Assembly (NCBI GenBank): GCA_950106755.1 | Contig: OX467083.1 | Location: 23,431,029-23,495,028 of the forward strand | Reading direction: 5' to 3' | Length of the DNA: 64,000 nt | From: Climacium dendroides | Taxonomy: Eukaryota; Streptophyta; Bryopsida; Hypnales; Climaciaceae | In this document: positions 46,694 through 58,954 of the stretch, piece after piece | Layout: each line of letters begins with the position of its first letter | Numbering within the stretch: the first letter of the stretch is position 1 | The notes under the pieces: model-generated | The model's input: the letters and a program-made list of their open reading frames with translations, nothing else | Told to the model about the DNA's origin: nothing | Databases searched by the model: none | Position numbers and translations under genes: made by a program

Positions 46694-47037
46694 CACTAAT
46701 GATGATGGTATTTAGTGTTATGTTACTAATAGTGTTACTTGAGCTTTTACTCTACCCACTTTAAATGTCAATTAATTGGCATTTAGTGTTGTATTCACTT
46801 TTTTGAGCAATAACTTTTTTGAGCATGTAATAGGTTTCTTGGATTCATACATTTTTCTTTGCATTTTGATGAAATAGTTAGGTAACACTAAATGTAAACT
46901 TGTGAAAAAATTGATACCTAGTAGTTGACAAATAGTGTCTATGTTGACATTTAGTGTTGGTAACATTAACAAGATTGTTGACATTTAGTGTTGTGCTTCG
47001 TAATTAGAGTTGCCAACACTAAATACCATCATTAGTG
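46694..47037. mobile_element. Family D element, copy 3
   Basis: Left end CACTAATGATGATGGTATTT and right end AATACCATCATTAGTG are complementary, each next to TA (46692-46693 and 47038-47039). The interior ('gagcatgtaataggtttctt', 'gaaatagttaggtaacacta') matches the right half of copy 2. No coding capacity. Confidence 0.85.
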
Positions 47038-47039
47038 TA

Positions 47040-47290
47040 GTGTGCCTTGTGCCATTGCCACGGCCCAAATAAAAGTAAAAGTTATTTTCTAATGTTTCAA
47101 CTCATGAAGACTTCAGAATTCAACAATGTTTACACCGTGACTCAGAATGCCACGAGACCAAGCCGGTGCACCCCTCTTCGCCGAGGGCTTTCCGACGGTA
47201 CCGAGCACGCAACCGGGAGATGCATGGTCCAAGAGATCTCAATGATGTAACAAACAAAACAAACAAACAAAAACAAACAGCTAAATTTTA
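47040..47290 (+). repeat. Family F unit 4, CG-rich and less decayed
   Basis: Matches the three units at 44551-45270 in order but keeps CG at many places ('cttcgccgagggctttccga', 'cggtaccgagcacgcaaccg') where the others have TG, CA or TA. It lies directly after family D copy 3. The frame seen here is not considered a gene. Confidence 0.75.
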
Positions 47291-47507
47291 AAGTATGGAT
47301 AGTGGTGCTTCAAATTTCAACATTCATCCACATGTTGGCTAGAAAATTATCACATGTAGTAGTCCTATAATTTAGTTTTCATTCACAATCTGGTAATTTC
47401 ATCCAAGTTTTTTTTGGCATTGGTAGCCAAATTGATTTTTATTTTTTTTATGCAATCTAGCACAAGAAAGCGGAAAAAAGCCATGTTTATTCCTTAGTAT
47501 AGTAGAA

Positions 47508-47840
47508 ACATTTGATACTATCAATATAAACAATTCAGCATAGTTGGAGGCACCTTTTTTTCTCGGGGAAAAAATGTTTTTGTTAGCATTGGCAATTGAA
47601 AATCATGAATTTTCAAATATGAGATGTAATTTCTATAAATTCTTTAAGTGAAAGCTCCATAGGCCACTGAAATTGTCATATAGCTGAATCTCAAAAAAAA
47701 ATCTCAAAAAATTGGTAGTGAACTAAGGGGACAATTTAATGATACTTTTGAGGGGTACTTTAATGGAAGTTTAGGAACACTTTAAGGGGAATTTTCTATG
47801 CATGAGTGGGAATAGTGACTTTTCGGGTGTTTCCACCTTA
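47508..47840 (+). mobile_element. Family A MITE, copy 3
   Basis: Starts 'agtagaaacatttgatact' and ends CGGGTGTTTCCACCTTA. Shares 'caattcagcatagttggagg' and 'gcaattgaaaatcatgaat' with other copies. The left end is the most diverged. Confidence 0.7.
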
Positions 47841-50340
47841 ATATAATGGACAACTTTCAATTGGAAACTGGTGGGGAATTGAAGTTATGGTAGAAATATG
47901 TACTCCCCCCATCACCAAATGATCTTCCGGTTCCCCTTAAGCTTAATATTACATTTTGAAAAGGGCTCATGAACTTAAAGTTTCAAGACAATAAGAGTGT
48001 ACTAAATACTACTTGTAACTTAAAATGAATTGAAACCACAATGTTATTTTCAACAATAAATAGAAAAACTACATGTGTATTTTAAATTTTCACTCTACAT
48101 TCTACAAGTGAAAATAAATAATCAATGAGTACAAAAATCAACTCTAAAAACATTTTGCCCTCCTACCACACCATTTTAGTGTCATTACCACAAATTTGCC
48201 ATTCTCATTTGTACCTTTATAGTTTCTTAATTCAACCTACTTTGTTATGATGATAAAGTATAACAGTCCTCAATTGTGGCCAAACACACCAAAATTGTTG
48301 CCTTTTAAGAACTGAAGGTAGAGTTGATGTGTGTAAGTTTGCAATTCATGCAAGTTTGTGACTATGAAGCCTCGGACTTTGTCAAAAGTCTCTAGAGCCA
48401 TCATACTTAAGATAGTAGTTGGACCCTCAACCTAAACAAGTCAAACCTAACTAAACCTAATTGGTTTACAAGAAATACATCCATTTTGGTCAATGCAAGG
48501 CAAAGGGACTTCAAAAAAGACTTATTAGAGTTAAAACAATTGTAATGATCGACTTCAAATGGTTTGAATCTTTTAAATGACAACCCCCATCATTTTTTGG
48601 TTCTTGTATGGGACAACCTCTATCCAAAGTGGTGGTTTAGGGACAACAAAACCTTCAAATGTTAAATTCTTGTTCTAATATTTAAGGTTCGTTCACATTA
48701 CATCCCACACCCCCATTGAATTATTTAAGTTTGATGGATAGATAATTGAAAAATGGGACTCAAGGATTCTTACTATGTTTTAATGCCTATAGAACAACAC
48801 TTTTTGAAAGTTTTTGTGCCAAAGAAGTGAGCATGAGCTAGATCTTACAAAAATGGAGACTCCCAACTCAGACTCCAAATACCATTTATTGCTTTAAAAT
48901 TAATATGAGAAGAGTAATGAAAAAGCAAGTATTTTGTAGACTAATCTTGCAAACAAATATGTCTTTTGTAGATCCCATGCTTGAAGTGCCCCCAAAAAAA
49001 TTTAAGAAAAAAAATTTGATCCATTTTTGACATATAACATCCATGTAGTATTATACATGAGAAAACTCTTGGGACTTAGGACTTAAGGTATGTATACCCA
49101 TTGCAGATCCTTCGATCATTGTACATATTTAGACTAATTGGTTTCAAAATATTTTTATTGCAATTGAATTGCAAATTTGAGAGTTATTCACATGTATTTT
49201 TGTGAATTCATTTTTTAGTAAAAACGCACACATTGTAGGTGGTCAAAACAAAAACATATAATTTTCCATAGTTGTCCTATGGAAGGACTATTCTAGTCCA
49301 TTTGGATTCTATCAATGGTGGTTCATTGGACTCCCTGTATGGTTGCAATGATAATTCTAAAGCATCCCTTCAAATGGTGAAATAATGAAGGAACCTTTCC
49401 CCATGTGTCTAAACCACATAGGATATTCCTTTGAAGTTATAAAATGGTACTTGCTCAATCCAATTCCACCCCCTTTCAACTCCAATTTGACTACCTATAC
49501 AATTTTAATTACATTAGAATGCAAAGAGGGCCTCAATAATAGGGTGTCATCTTGGGCATACATATCATAGTGTGAGAATTGCTCTTAGTTTTTTTTACTA
49601 AAAATGATTTTGTAAATACATCCAATATTGAAATTGTGGAATAGTAAGAATATTCTTGTTATTTGCCTACGTACATACCAATAATGTTTGGATTGCCTTT
49701 GACCTAATCATGTCAATTATAGAAGGAGTTGGATATTTTCCAAAGGCATCAATTGTATCCTCTCCTTATCGAAATCCCCTTGTTTATTTTCACTAGTATA
49801 AAAATTTTCATTAACCACTTTTCTTCAACTTCAAGTTTACAAAGGTTACAATCTTTCAAAAATATGTTGGTTTTGAAGTTGATTCCAAATTCATTACACT
49901 AGGTTGACACAGACAATGAATCAAGGGTTGACCACTATGACCAACCTCAAAGCAATACCTACCCCCATCCTATCCAAGCACTCCAAAAAACTCAACAACC
50001 AACCTTAAAAGCGATACCCACCTTGTCTAAGAACATACCATCATCTCAGGTATTAGCTTGGGATTCAAAATGGCAAGTGGCTAAAATCTGACAATTTTCT
50101 GAAAGCACAAGCTACATACCCACCTTTTATTTATGCACATGGACCCTCTCATCTCGAATCCAATGTACGGGGAGTACCGGCATTTAGTTACAAGCTAGCC
50201 AGTTGATTTTGAGAACTTCCGAATGGATTTCAAAATCTTCGGAAAAAAACCGATCATTTAAGAGGAAAATCAGAAAATGTTCTCTATTTTATAAAGGTCT
50301 AGCCAAGAGAATGCTTCAAGCAACCATTTGGTCTCAGAAA
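47841..50340. other. AT-rich intergenic DNA, no gene supported
   Basis: Sequence of mixed low complexity. A 61-codon plus frame at 49385-49570 has no recognisable content. No RNA gene or element ends were identified. Confidence 0.45.
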
Positions 50341-50347
50341 ATGTAGG

Positions 50348-50530
50348 ATTTTAGCTGGTTAAGCTAAAAATCTCCTTGGACTGTGCTCGAATCCTCCCCC
50401 ATTTTGTGTCCGGTTTTGAATTCTTCATTTTCACACTCCAACCAATTATTTCTCCAAAGACACCAGCTAATAATGAACTAACTGACAATTCTCCCCAAAC
50501 ATTGGAACATGCAAAGTCTGTTGAAAACAT
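50348..50530 (-). other. Possible minus-strand terminal exon
   Basis: After an acceptor-like 'gttttcaacag' the minus strand reads FACSNVWGELSVSSLLAGV, FGEIIGWSVKMKN and IRAQSKEIFSLTS, then a stop. That is about 57 residues with a hydrophobic glycine-containing segment. 'Agactttgcatgtt' is duplicated just at the acceptor. No partner exon or family is recognised, so it could be a gene fragment. Confidence 0.22.
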
Positions 50531-50797
50531 GCAAAGTCTGTCCAAAACCCAAATTGAGGGGGGTGTGCCAAAAAATATAAGTTATGTGAAATTTGGTAGA
50601 TTCTACTCCAACTGGCCCCTCATGCCTCACAGGGCTCCCCAAGGGTATGGCGCGCGTGCTGTACTGTAAAACCCTCTTCATCAGTCAATCATGGCCGTCA
50701 TGTGGGGTGTACTGTAACGCGTTCTTTCATAACACAAGCACTATTATAAGGAATCCCTGTAAAGGATGTCAGTAGCAACACTGATTTGTTTGTCCTA

Positions 50798-51173
50798 CTG
50801 TGGAAACACCCAAACCGTCAATAATAAGCAATTCACCACAGTCGGAGGCACCTTTTCTTTAAAAATAATACTTTTGTAGTATTAGCAAGTGAAAATTATG
50901 GATATTAAAAAAAAAATAGGTTTTTCAGATGTGGTATGTAACTTTTATGATTTTTCAAAATGTTGGCTGAAACTGTCACATAGGTGGACCCTAAATTGAA
51001 ATCTGCAAAAATTAGTAGTCAGCAAATCAAAGTTAAGTATATGTCCTTCGAATGCGTCAACGATGAGAGTTAAACATTTGAAGAACACATTGACAAAAGT
51101 CTAGGGACACAATTTAGTGGTAGTTTAGTGTACAAGAATGGGAACAAGGATGCTTTTGGATGCTTCTACCTTA
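50798..51173 (+). mobile_element. Family A MITE, copy 4
   Basis: Starts 'ctgtggaaacacccaaaccg' and ends 'ggatgcttctacctta'. Shares 'gcaattcaccacagtcggag' with 'gcaattcagcatagttggag' of the other copies, again differing at a CG/TG site. No coding capacity. Confidence 0.75.
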
Positions 51174-51794
51174 TTAGAATTGGTCTTAAAGTGAATCCTA
51201 GTTTGTAAAAGGGGTGTTAGAAGAAGATTTAACTAAGAATAGTAGAAAAAAGAAAAAAGAAAAAAATATTAAACTCCATCAAACTCTAATTTGGGTGCTT
51301 CAAGGAGTTTCATTGGGTTTTTTTTCAAAACTCCGGCTCCTGGTTCCTCATTGCACACACTTTACGATTAACTCTATTAGTGAGTGGGGGAAATTAGTGT
51401 CATCTAGAAAATTAGTATCATCACAAAAAAATATTTTTATAGAAATTGGTACACAATAGTATATTATTTCAACATGTATGGATTCAAAAGAATGTGACTT
51501 TAGTTAATTGGTGGCACACGGACTATTAGGATAATTTTATGTAGTTTTTTTGAGCGTTGTTTAATTGGGATGTAACTGTGAACTTTTTGAATTTTGAAAA
51601 AACGATGTGTAATGAACTCAACAATGAATAATGTAAATAGTAGAATCAATGACAATTCAACGTGTTAAATAAATAACAAAACAATAAGTCACTAAGGATT
51701 TAATAATGGTTCAACATCCCAACTTTAGAAGAGAATACAAAAAGAGTTGCTCTCTTCTCCTTAAATCTCATTCTTATAGTCACTATATATTTTC

Positions 51795-52140
51795 TTTGTC
51801 CAAATTAGAGTCCTTCCCTCACATCTTCTAATATATACCAACACCATCTATAACCCTTTATCACTTCAATTCTATATTTAGATTTTATTATCAAATTAGA
51901 ATTTATTATATCTATAGGAGATGGCTCACTCCTTTACCACTTCAATTCTATAATAAGAACTTACTATCACTTCAACTAAAGAAATGACTCCCTCCCTAAC
52001 TTTCACATCTCATCCATTTGAATTGTGCATCCTTCATCCATTTAGAGATTGCTAACTCTATTTGTCATCTACTAATATACTAGCCATAGCTAATTTGTGG
52101 TTAGTCCAATCATCCCTCAATTATCCATTCAAAGAGTGCT
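51795..52140 (+). repeat. Dispersed repeat, family K, copy 1
   Basis: Blocks 'gtccaaattagagtccttcc', 'tgtgcatccttcatccattt' and 'gttagtccaatcatccctca' recur in reverse complement at about 63155-63505. Non-coding. Confidence 0.65.
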
Positions 52141-53079
52141 TGAGGTATAATACATCACATGATGAAACTTATTGTTTATTATAGATGATTAAATTTTGGA
52201 AATTTTGAACTTGTATTTGGAATCAAAGACCCTAGGTTGTTTAGGAGAAGGTATCATAACTAATCAAGGTATGTTACAAGAAAAAATTATCAAAAATTTC
52301 CACATTCTTGTACATTGAGTAATAGTGAAACAAAAAGAGTTTTGTCTTTACATTCAACTATAAAAATGGTAATAGACTACTTTGGAAATGTCTAAAAAAA
52401 TTTGAAAAAGCTTGACCCATGTAGATTACAAAATTGTTGTGTTTGAATTTTGAATCTTTTGAGCTTAATGCTAGGTCCAATTGGATTAAAAAACTTGGCT
52501 CTTCTTGGAACGAGATTTTCTCACTAAATGAATCTTTTACAATCGTATTTTATACCATTGGTTAATTATATACTTGCAAAATTTCATAATCATAGTTGAC
52601 AATTGTCTTTTAGGGGTTAAAAATGCAAAGCTAACCTCCACAAAACAAAGAACAAATTTCTATGTTTATATCTAAGAAGGAAAAATAAATGAATGAATTT
52701 GCTCATAAAATTAGTTCAAAGTACTCCACTTTTTCAGGGAAGGTTAGTATATACAACATTTTTATACTATTCCAACTCATGAAGTAGAAGTTATTAAAAT
52801 TTTGAAACTTTGCATTACTTAAAACTATATACATTTTAAAAATTAAGAAAAAAAATATATTTTTAATTTAATTTTGCTTAAAGGATAAACATTTGTGAAC
52901 AAGTCAATTGCATGTACTACAAGATTGTTTTTTTATTGTTGAATATTATAAAAAGTAGAAAAACACACATTGGTATTGTTGGTCTTGTTGTTGTCCAAAG
53001 TTATTTTTCCAGTGTTTTTATTGAAAAATTATCATCTTTAGTATGGCATGTCTTTTTGCTACAATTATATAACCCAAAC

Positions 53080-53127
<48 letters not shown>

Positions 53128-53950
53128 TGTCTCTTTTTTATTTATTTGGTAAACTTCATAACTATGATACTTTGAAATTATGTTCTATAGATCATTAGAC
53201 CATGGTTTTTAAAACAAAATTATTGATATTTGCCATTAAAGAATATTTCGTAATGACACTTACATCTACCCAAGGGCTTAATTTATATATGTTTTGTATT
53301 TTGACAACCTTTCTTTATTGGCTCCAGATCAAAAGAGAAGAGACTTGGTATTAACAATTACTATTAAAAAAACTTATCTAAAAGTCAAACTACCATACAT
53401 AATAAAATAAAAAGAATAACGAAGCCTTGTTTCTTATTCATCGTTCCATACTCCACGTTTCTAATGCTCCAACAATGGAGTTTTTCTTAGAGTATCTTGT
53501 AATATATATATGTTAATTTTATAAATCCCCCTTGTTGTTTCTTGCCATATTGAAATTGTGTAAATTTTTTGAAGTGCACATTCATTGAACCAAAGGGGAG
53601 GAGGATTTGCATTCATGGAAACTACTATAAAATAGTTTTAGTAGCACCTTTAAAGAGAACCATCTTTTCTTATTCATCATTAGTGTTCCAAGTTGAACAC
53701 ACCATCTTTTCTTGTTCATCATTAGTGTTCCAAGTTGAACACGTATCTAGAGTGGTATCGACTAAATGTATAACTTTTTCTCCAATACATATCTCTTCCC
53801 ATGTTTCTCCAATACATATCTCTTCCCATGTTAGAAATAGTATAATTTTTTATGAACACATTGGGTTCCCCACAAAGGACTATCCAATGTACCGGAAATA
53901 CCCTCATGATAATGAACAATTTTTTTTTTTTTTTTTTCTCTTCCCACTTG
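52141..53950. other. AT-rich intergenic DNA with simple repeats
   Basis: No gene is seen. An ATT microsatellite lies at about 53081-53128. At 53640-53740 'catcttttcttattcatcattagtgttccaagttgaaca' is present twice in tandem, and near 53775-53830 'tctccaatacatatctcttc' occurs twice. A run of about 19 T lies at 53921-53938. Confidence 0.6.
53085..53128 (+). repeat. ATT trinucleotide microsatellite
   Basis: About 15 ATT units in a row in AT-rich intergenic DNA. Read as protein it gives an isoleucine run, which is not meaningful. Confidence 0.9.
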
Positions 53951-53963
53951 TCTCATTGCCAAT

Positions 53964-54285
53964 TCAAGAGGACTCGATTCTTTGTACAACGAAGCTGCCC
54001 AACTGCCCGTAAGTCCTTGACCCAGACCGACAACCGAACGGTACACGTTCATCCCACGCCAATCCGACGGTCAGGATGAAGAAGTTCCCACACGATCGGA
54101 CAGTAATAACGCTCGTCACAGGAAACGCGTTCGAGGGCCAGGATGCAAGCTGCTTGTCGTACGTAAAGCCCGTGAAGGTCAGCCAAAGCCCTTGGGAAAG
54201 GTAAAGCTTGCGAAACGGGTGTTGTGCCGCAGGCGTCATCGGAGCTTCAGGTGGCGCCATGCCGCCATCCCCGCTGGTTGACAGG
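53964..54285. other. Coding-like GC island upstream of the CLC gene, strand unresolved
   Basis: The minus strand has a 98-codon frame from an ATG at 54260 (MAPPEAPMTPAAQHPFRKLY, then SQGLWLTFTGFTYDKQLAS). The plus strand has an 85-codon frame without a start from about 54028, after 'cttgacccag', to a TGA near 54281, including TERYTFIPRQSDGQDEEVP and a basic tail. Only one, or neither, can be real. A minus-strand gene would be divergent from the CLC gene and share its promoter region. A plus-strand terminal exon would end about 530 bases before it. Confidence 0.25.
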
Positions 54286-54813
54286 AATGTTTGGGAGTTT
54301 CGTGTTTTTCTGCTTGTTTTTAAGATTTGTGAGAGGCGAATAATTTTTTAGGCTAGAATTGATGTTGAGGTAGGCTGGTATGTTAGCTTTTCTTATTCGC
54401 GGAAGCTGACTGGAAGCTGAGCATTGGTACAAGACAGCTGATCACGGGTGAAAGAGAACTGCAGAGGACATGAACAGAACAGAAAAAAACTAAAAAAAGA
54501 ACTTAACACAGATTTGGATTAACGTCGAAGCGGAAGTTCCGGGGTGGTGGACCAGGACCCTCGGAGCCGGAACTAAGTTAGACGTTGTGGCGTTGAGTGT
54601 CGAGGAGTTTTTCCGTTTTTTCTCTTTTCTTGCTTCCGGGGCTGTGCATTTTAAAGGATTTTTTAAGGGAACGTGATTGCGATAATTGGGAGCACAGTGT
54701 GAGGTTAGGTGCGGTAATCACCGTGTTGCGAGGGGAAGAACGGTGCTGGAGAGAGTGAGGGTTTTTAAGGGAGTGTGTGGTGGTGTGATGAGGGAGTGTG
54801 GTCGCTTGTAGCG
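54286..54813 (+). promoter_or_regulatory. Promoter and 5' UTR region of the CLC gene
   Basis: GC-richer than the distant flanks, without a convincing coding frame. GA- and GT-rich leader-like sequence ('gagagagtgagggtttttaa') precedes the ATG at 54814. No TATA box is obvious at a fixed distance, and the transcription start cannot be placed. Confidence 0.45.
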
Positions 54814-57800
54814 ATGGGAGACAGAGAGGATGGTCGCCAGGATGTGGAGGCGGTTGTCCAGCGACCTCCGCAGCTGGATTTGTATGAGCCTCTGTTGGAG
54901 AAGCAAAAGGTTTCCTCGAATGGAAACGGGAACGATGCCACGAATGGAACGCATCACGTGGCTATGATCGGCACGAAAGTGGCGCCTATTGAGAGTCTTG
55001 ATTTCGAGTAAGTTGCGCTTTTTTGGGCATCGATGCTTGTTCTTGTATAGATGTGTAGTTGAATCCGGCCATTTAAGAGGCGGTTCTCAAAATTCGTACA
55101 ATTTATGGCGTGGTAGCGATCGTGGATGAATCTCTCCTCCTATTTGTTCCAAGGATCAACCTGGAATGGTTTAAGAAGTCGTAGAGTATTTGCGAGTTAT
55201 TTCGGGGTATTGCTTCTAATTTGTCGTGGATCTCAATGTTGTGAATCTGGTGGTAGAGGTAGAGTAGTTTAATTTTAGAAGCGTCAGGAAACTCCTCGGT
55301 ATCGATAGGAATTATCTGTTTGTTTTGAAGATTTAGTAAACCTGCGAAGCGCTTTGTTCTAATAACGAGATGCGAGGAAAAAAAATTCTTCACACGCAAT
55401 TTTGCGTTTCTCAAGTAGTGCTCTGATCTCTTGGGCGATTGTTCTGCAGACTTGTGGAAAACGAACTGTTCAGACAAGACTGGCGTTCCAGGGAGAAAAG
55501 CGAGATTCTACAATATGTTGCTGTGAAATGGGCCTTCGTGTTTCTTATTGGCATTCTGACTGCAGTAGCTGCCTTGGGGATCAACATTGCTGTCGAGAAT
55601 ATTGCAGGACTGAAGTTTTTATTGACGGTGAACTTCATGCAGTCGGACAGGCAAGGATTTTTTTTTCTCTAATGTAGTGTGAAAATCCGGTGTCTGGGAT
55701 TCGACATATGTAATCAAGCTTGACCATTATAAATTGCCATAGATTTTTCCTTGCAATGTCTCAGCTACGTCTGGATGTGAGCTTGATTTTAGCTTGCAAC
55801 GTGTCCGGATGGCATTGTTGATGCCGACCTGAAAACTTCGCATCTTTTGTTCGTCGATTCGTCTTATCAGAAAACCTGTCGATTGCTTTTTTTTTTTCCC
55901 TGTGTCGCATATTTCAATTACAGAAAAGATCACTATTTATCGTGTTAATGAGAAGCGGTTTTCCTTCCCTTTTGTCTTTGGTCTCAGCCTTCTACAGCAC
56001 GTTAGTGTTCATGCGTTGGTGAATTGTTTTCCTGAGTAATCCTGCCAGCGATGTGATAGAGCACTGCTTTTGCGGTTGTGGTTTTGGAAATTTTTGACTG
56101 ATCAAACGTATTTGTGTAACAGGTTTGTCATGGCATTCTTGGTATATGCCGGTTTCAACGTGATGTTGGTCATGGTTGCCGCTTTACTTTGTGTATATAT
56201 AGGCCCTTCTGCAGCGGGGTCAGGAATCCCTGAGGTGAAGGCTTACCTCAACGGTGTTGACACTCCCAATATATTTTCTTTCAAGACGCTCATTGTTAAG
56301 GTAAGCGTCTAGTATCTTAATCTCAGCCTGACATCAGTGAGTAAATTGGTTTCCTATTTTTACTTTTTTCCTCCCTGAGGAATGCTGAGCAAGAAAGGAT
56401 TAGGTAGTGTCTTAAATTACGAGGGACTTGATTTAAATTCTTGTAGCAGGTAGTCTTTCTTGCCCTCTCGTTTTTGCTCCACCGTGATCTGGACACCAGT
56501 TGAAAAAAGACCCGTGCGAGATGCTGACTACTCATGCCTCTCTTCATGCGAAATGCAGATACTGGGGAGCATAGGTTCTGTAGCTGGTGGCTTAATTGTG
56601 GGAAAGGAAGGTCCACTTGTGCATGTGGGCTCCTGCATTGCTTCACTGCTTGGCCAGGGAGGGTCTGTAAGACATGGTTTGACATGGAAGTGGTTGCGCT
56701 ACCTAAAGAATGATCGAGATCGTCGAGATCTTGTGACTTGCGGAGCTGCTGCTGGAGTTGCGTCGGCATTTCGCGCACCTGTAGGGGGGGTTCTATTTGC
56801 AATGGAAGAAGTTACCTCCTGGTATCTACTATACCTTTTTATTACGCACCTTCCTACTTTCTCCACCAGTTCGGATTATTCTTGTCTTAGAACAGGGTGC
56901 ATTTGCAGGATGAGATTTTCAACTATCACCCTATCCACCTTTGTAGATGATCAATTCGTACGTGGGAATTTCCAGGTGGCGAGGTCCTCTTTTGTGGAGG
57001 GCATTCTTCACCACGGCTGTGGTTGCTGTGGTTCTGCGCACTGGGATTTCTTGGTGCAAAGAGGGGCACTGTGGGCTGGCTGGTGAAGGTGGATTGATCA
57101 TTTTCGACGTGAGCGGTGTGCAAGACAATTATGGGTTGTATGGACTTGTCCCAGTGGTTGTTTTGGGAGTGCTAGGGGGTGTGCTTGGCAGCCTTTTCAA
57201 TCAAATTAATGCGAAGATCATTATCTGCACTGGCTTGTGGCTGAAGAAGTAAGACTTCGTGACGAATAATTGATGGATATTTCATTCAACAACAGAATCA
57301 GACGTTAATTTGAATGCACTTGATGCCATATCTCCATTGCGATATTTTTATGTGCTCCACACATCATGTAGTATCAAATACGATTCTAATCAGAGGCTGT
57401 GGCTTTGCAGGAAAGGCAAATTTGCCAAAATAGCTCAGGCTGTTATCGTTGCTCTCATTACCTCAATATGCAGTTTTGGACTCCCATGGCTAGCAACGTG
57501 TCGACCCTGCCCAGAGCATTTGACCATACCTGGATTAAAATCATGCCCTACATATGGGCTTACTGGCAACTTCAAGAATTTCCACTGCCCTCCTGGAAGT
57601 TACAACGATTTGGCAGGCCTGTTCTTCAATACAAACGAGGATACTATCAGAAATTTGTTTAGCAAGGGCACAAACGGAGAGTTTCAGTTCACCTCTCTTT
57701 TCCTGTATCTGGGATCTGCTTACTCATTAGCGCTCCTCACTTATGGTATTGCAGTACCTTCCGGTCTTTTTGTCCCGGCTATCCTGTGTGGCGCTACTTA

Positions 57801-58954
57801 TGGCAGGATCGTGGGCATGGTTATGGGGATTTTCTACAAGAATGGGCCTATCGATGAGGGGGTGTATGCTCTCTTGGGAGCAGCATCGTTTCTTGGGGGC
57901 TCCATGCGGATGACTGTATCGCTGTGTATCATATTGTTGGAGCTGACAAATAATTTACTGTTGCTCCCTCTGATCATGCTTGTCTTGCTGATTTCCAAGA
58001 CTGTGGGAGACTGCTTCAATCACGGTCTGTACTCGCTGCATGTACATATTAAGGAAATTCCTTTTCTCGAAGCTCATCCTCCGCGGTTCATGAGTCAACT
58101 CACCGCCCGCGATGCAATCACCCGACCGTTGATTTGGTTTTCCAAAGTTGAACGTGTGGGTGCAATTGTGGAGGTTTTGAGAAACACAAATCATCACGCT
58201 TTTCCTGTAGTGGATGATGATGTTGAAATCAGTGGCAAACCAGTTCTTTTGGGCCTCGTACTGAGGTCACACCTGCTCGTCTTGCTGAAGAAGAAGAAGT
58301 TCTTAGACCTTGGGCACTCTTATTCAACTGAGCATCCAAGTGCTATTTCGGCAGCTGAATTTGCCAAACCCGGCTCTGGCAAGGGACTGACCATCGAAGG
58401 TATCGAATTGTCCGCTGAGGAAGAGGAAATGTTCCTAGATATACACGAGGTTTCCAACACTTCTCCGTACACAGTGGTTGAGACCATGTCGCTTTCAAAG
58501 GCATATACATTGTTTCGACAGCTTGGTCTCCGCCATCTTTGTGTCGTGCCAAGGACTTCTGAGGTACTCACGCATCACCTTCACCTGCTGTACTGGACAG
58601 TTGTAGTGTTCTTCCCTTTTATCGGTCAAGGAATCAGCTTTAGGAATTGTTCTATCTATTACGTCTTTAGAATACGTCACAGTCCGTTACAGACGTGTTT
58701 TTTTACTGTTTCTAGTGATCACACGTCTGCCACTTGTATTCGTGACGCAGTGGAATTCAGGGCGGTTTATTCGGGGTTTTAACTTTTATTTTCCTTCCTG
58801 TCTTGGGTGGTCATTGCAGGGACAACCCATAATTGGAATCTTGACACGACATGACTTCATGTCTAATTATCTTCTAAACCTCTACCCTCATGTAAAACAG
58901 AATAATTACACAAAGATTCAAGCTTTTACTTCGTCAGTTGGAGCACGACTGTAG
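54814..58954 (+). CDS. CLC: Plant CLC anion channel/transporter (tonoplast type), seven exons
   Basis: CDS exons are 54814-55007, 55450-55650, 56123-56300, 56559-56821, 56976-57248, 57411-58563 and 58820-58954. They join in phase to 798 codons, the usual length for plant CLCa-c proteins. The start ATG lies in gcgATGG. An acidic/dileucine patch (LDLYEPLLEK, 21-30) fits sorting to the vacuole membrane. Selectivity segment GSGIP is at 164-168: Ser165 favours chloride, whereas nitrate-type CLCa has Pro there. GKEGPLVH at 206-213 carries gating Glu208, and AMEE at 272-275 carries the proton-pathway Glu275, so an anion/proton exchanger is expected rather than a pure channel. Later conserved segments are YGIAVPSGLFVPAI and GAASFLGGSMRMTVSL. 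Two CBS domains follow, about 597-680 and 719-790, the second ending GILTRHDFM. Intron 2 has a GC donor. The assignment to the CLC-c/a/b clade is firm; the exact paralogue is not. Confidence 0.93.
55651..56122 (+). other. GC-AG intron of the CLC gene
   Basis: Exon 2 ends TCGGACAG and the intron begins GCAAGG, matching the AG|GCAAG consensus of rare GC-AG introns. The acceptor is GTGTAACAG before GTTTGTC. This join gives S-D-R-F, which fits the conserved (Q)DRF of plant CLC proteins. A GT donor nine bases upstream (CA|GTCGGA) is in phase but would delete S-D-R and is a weaker site. Confidence 0.8.

Noticed and set aside
46284..46715. 143-codon plus frame
   Set aside because: It begins inside a family G repeat and ends in a TTTTGG tract; no recognisable protein content.
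53054..53175. Frame with a long isoleucine run
   Set aside because: Translation of an ATT microsatellite in AT-rich intergenic DNA.
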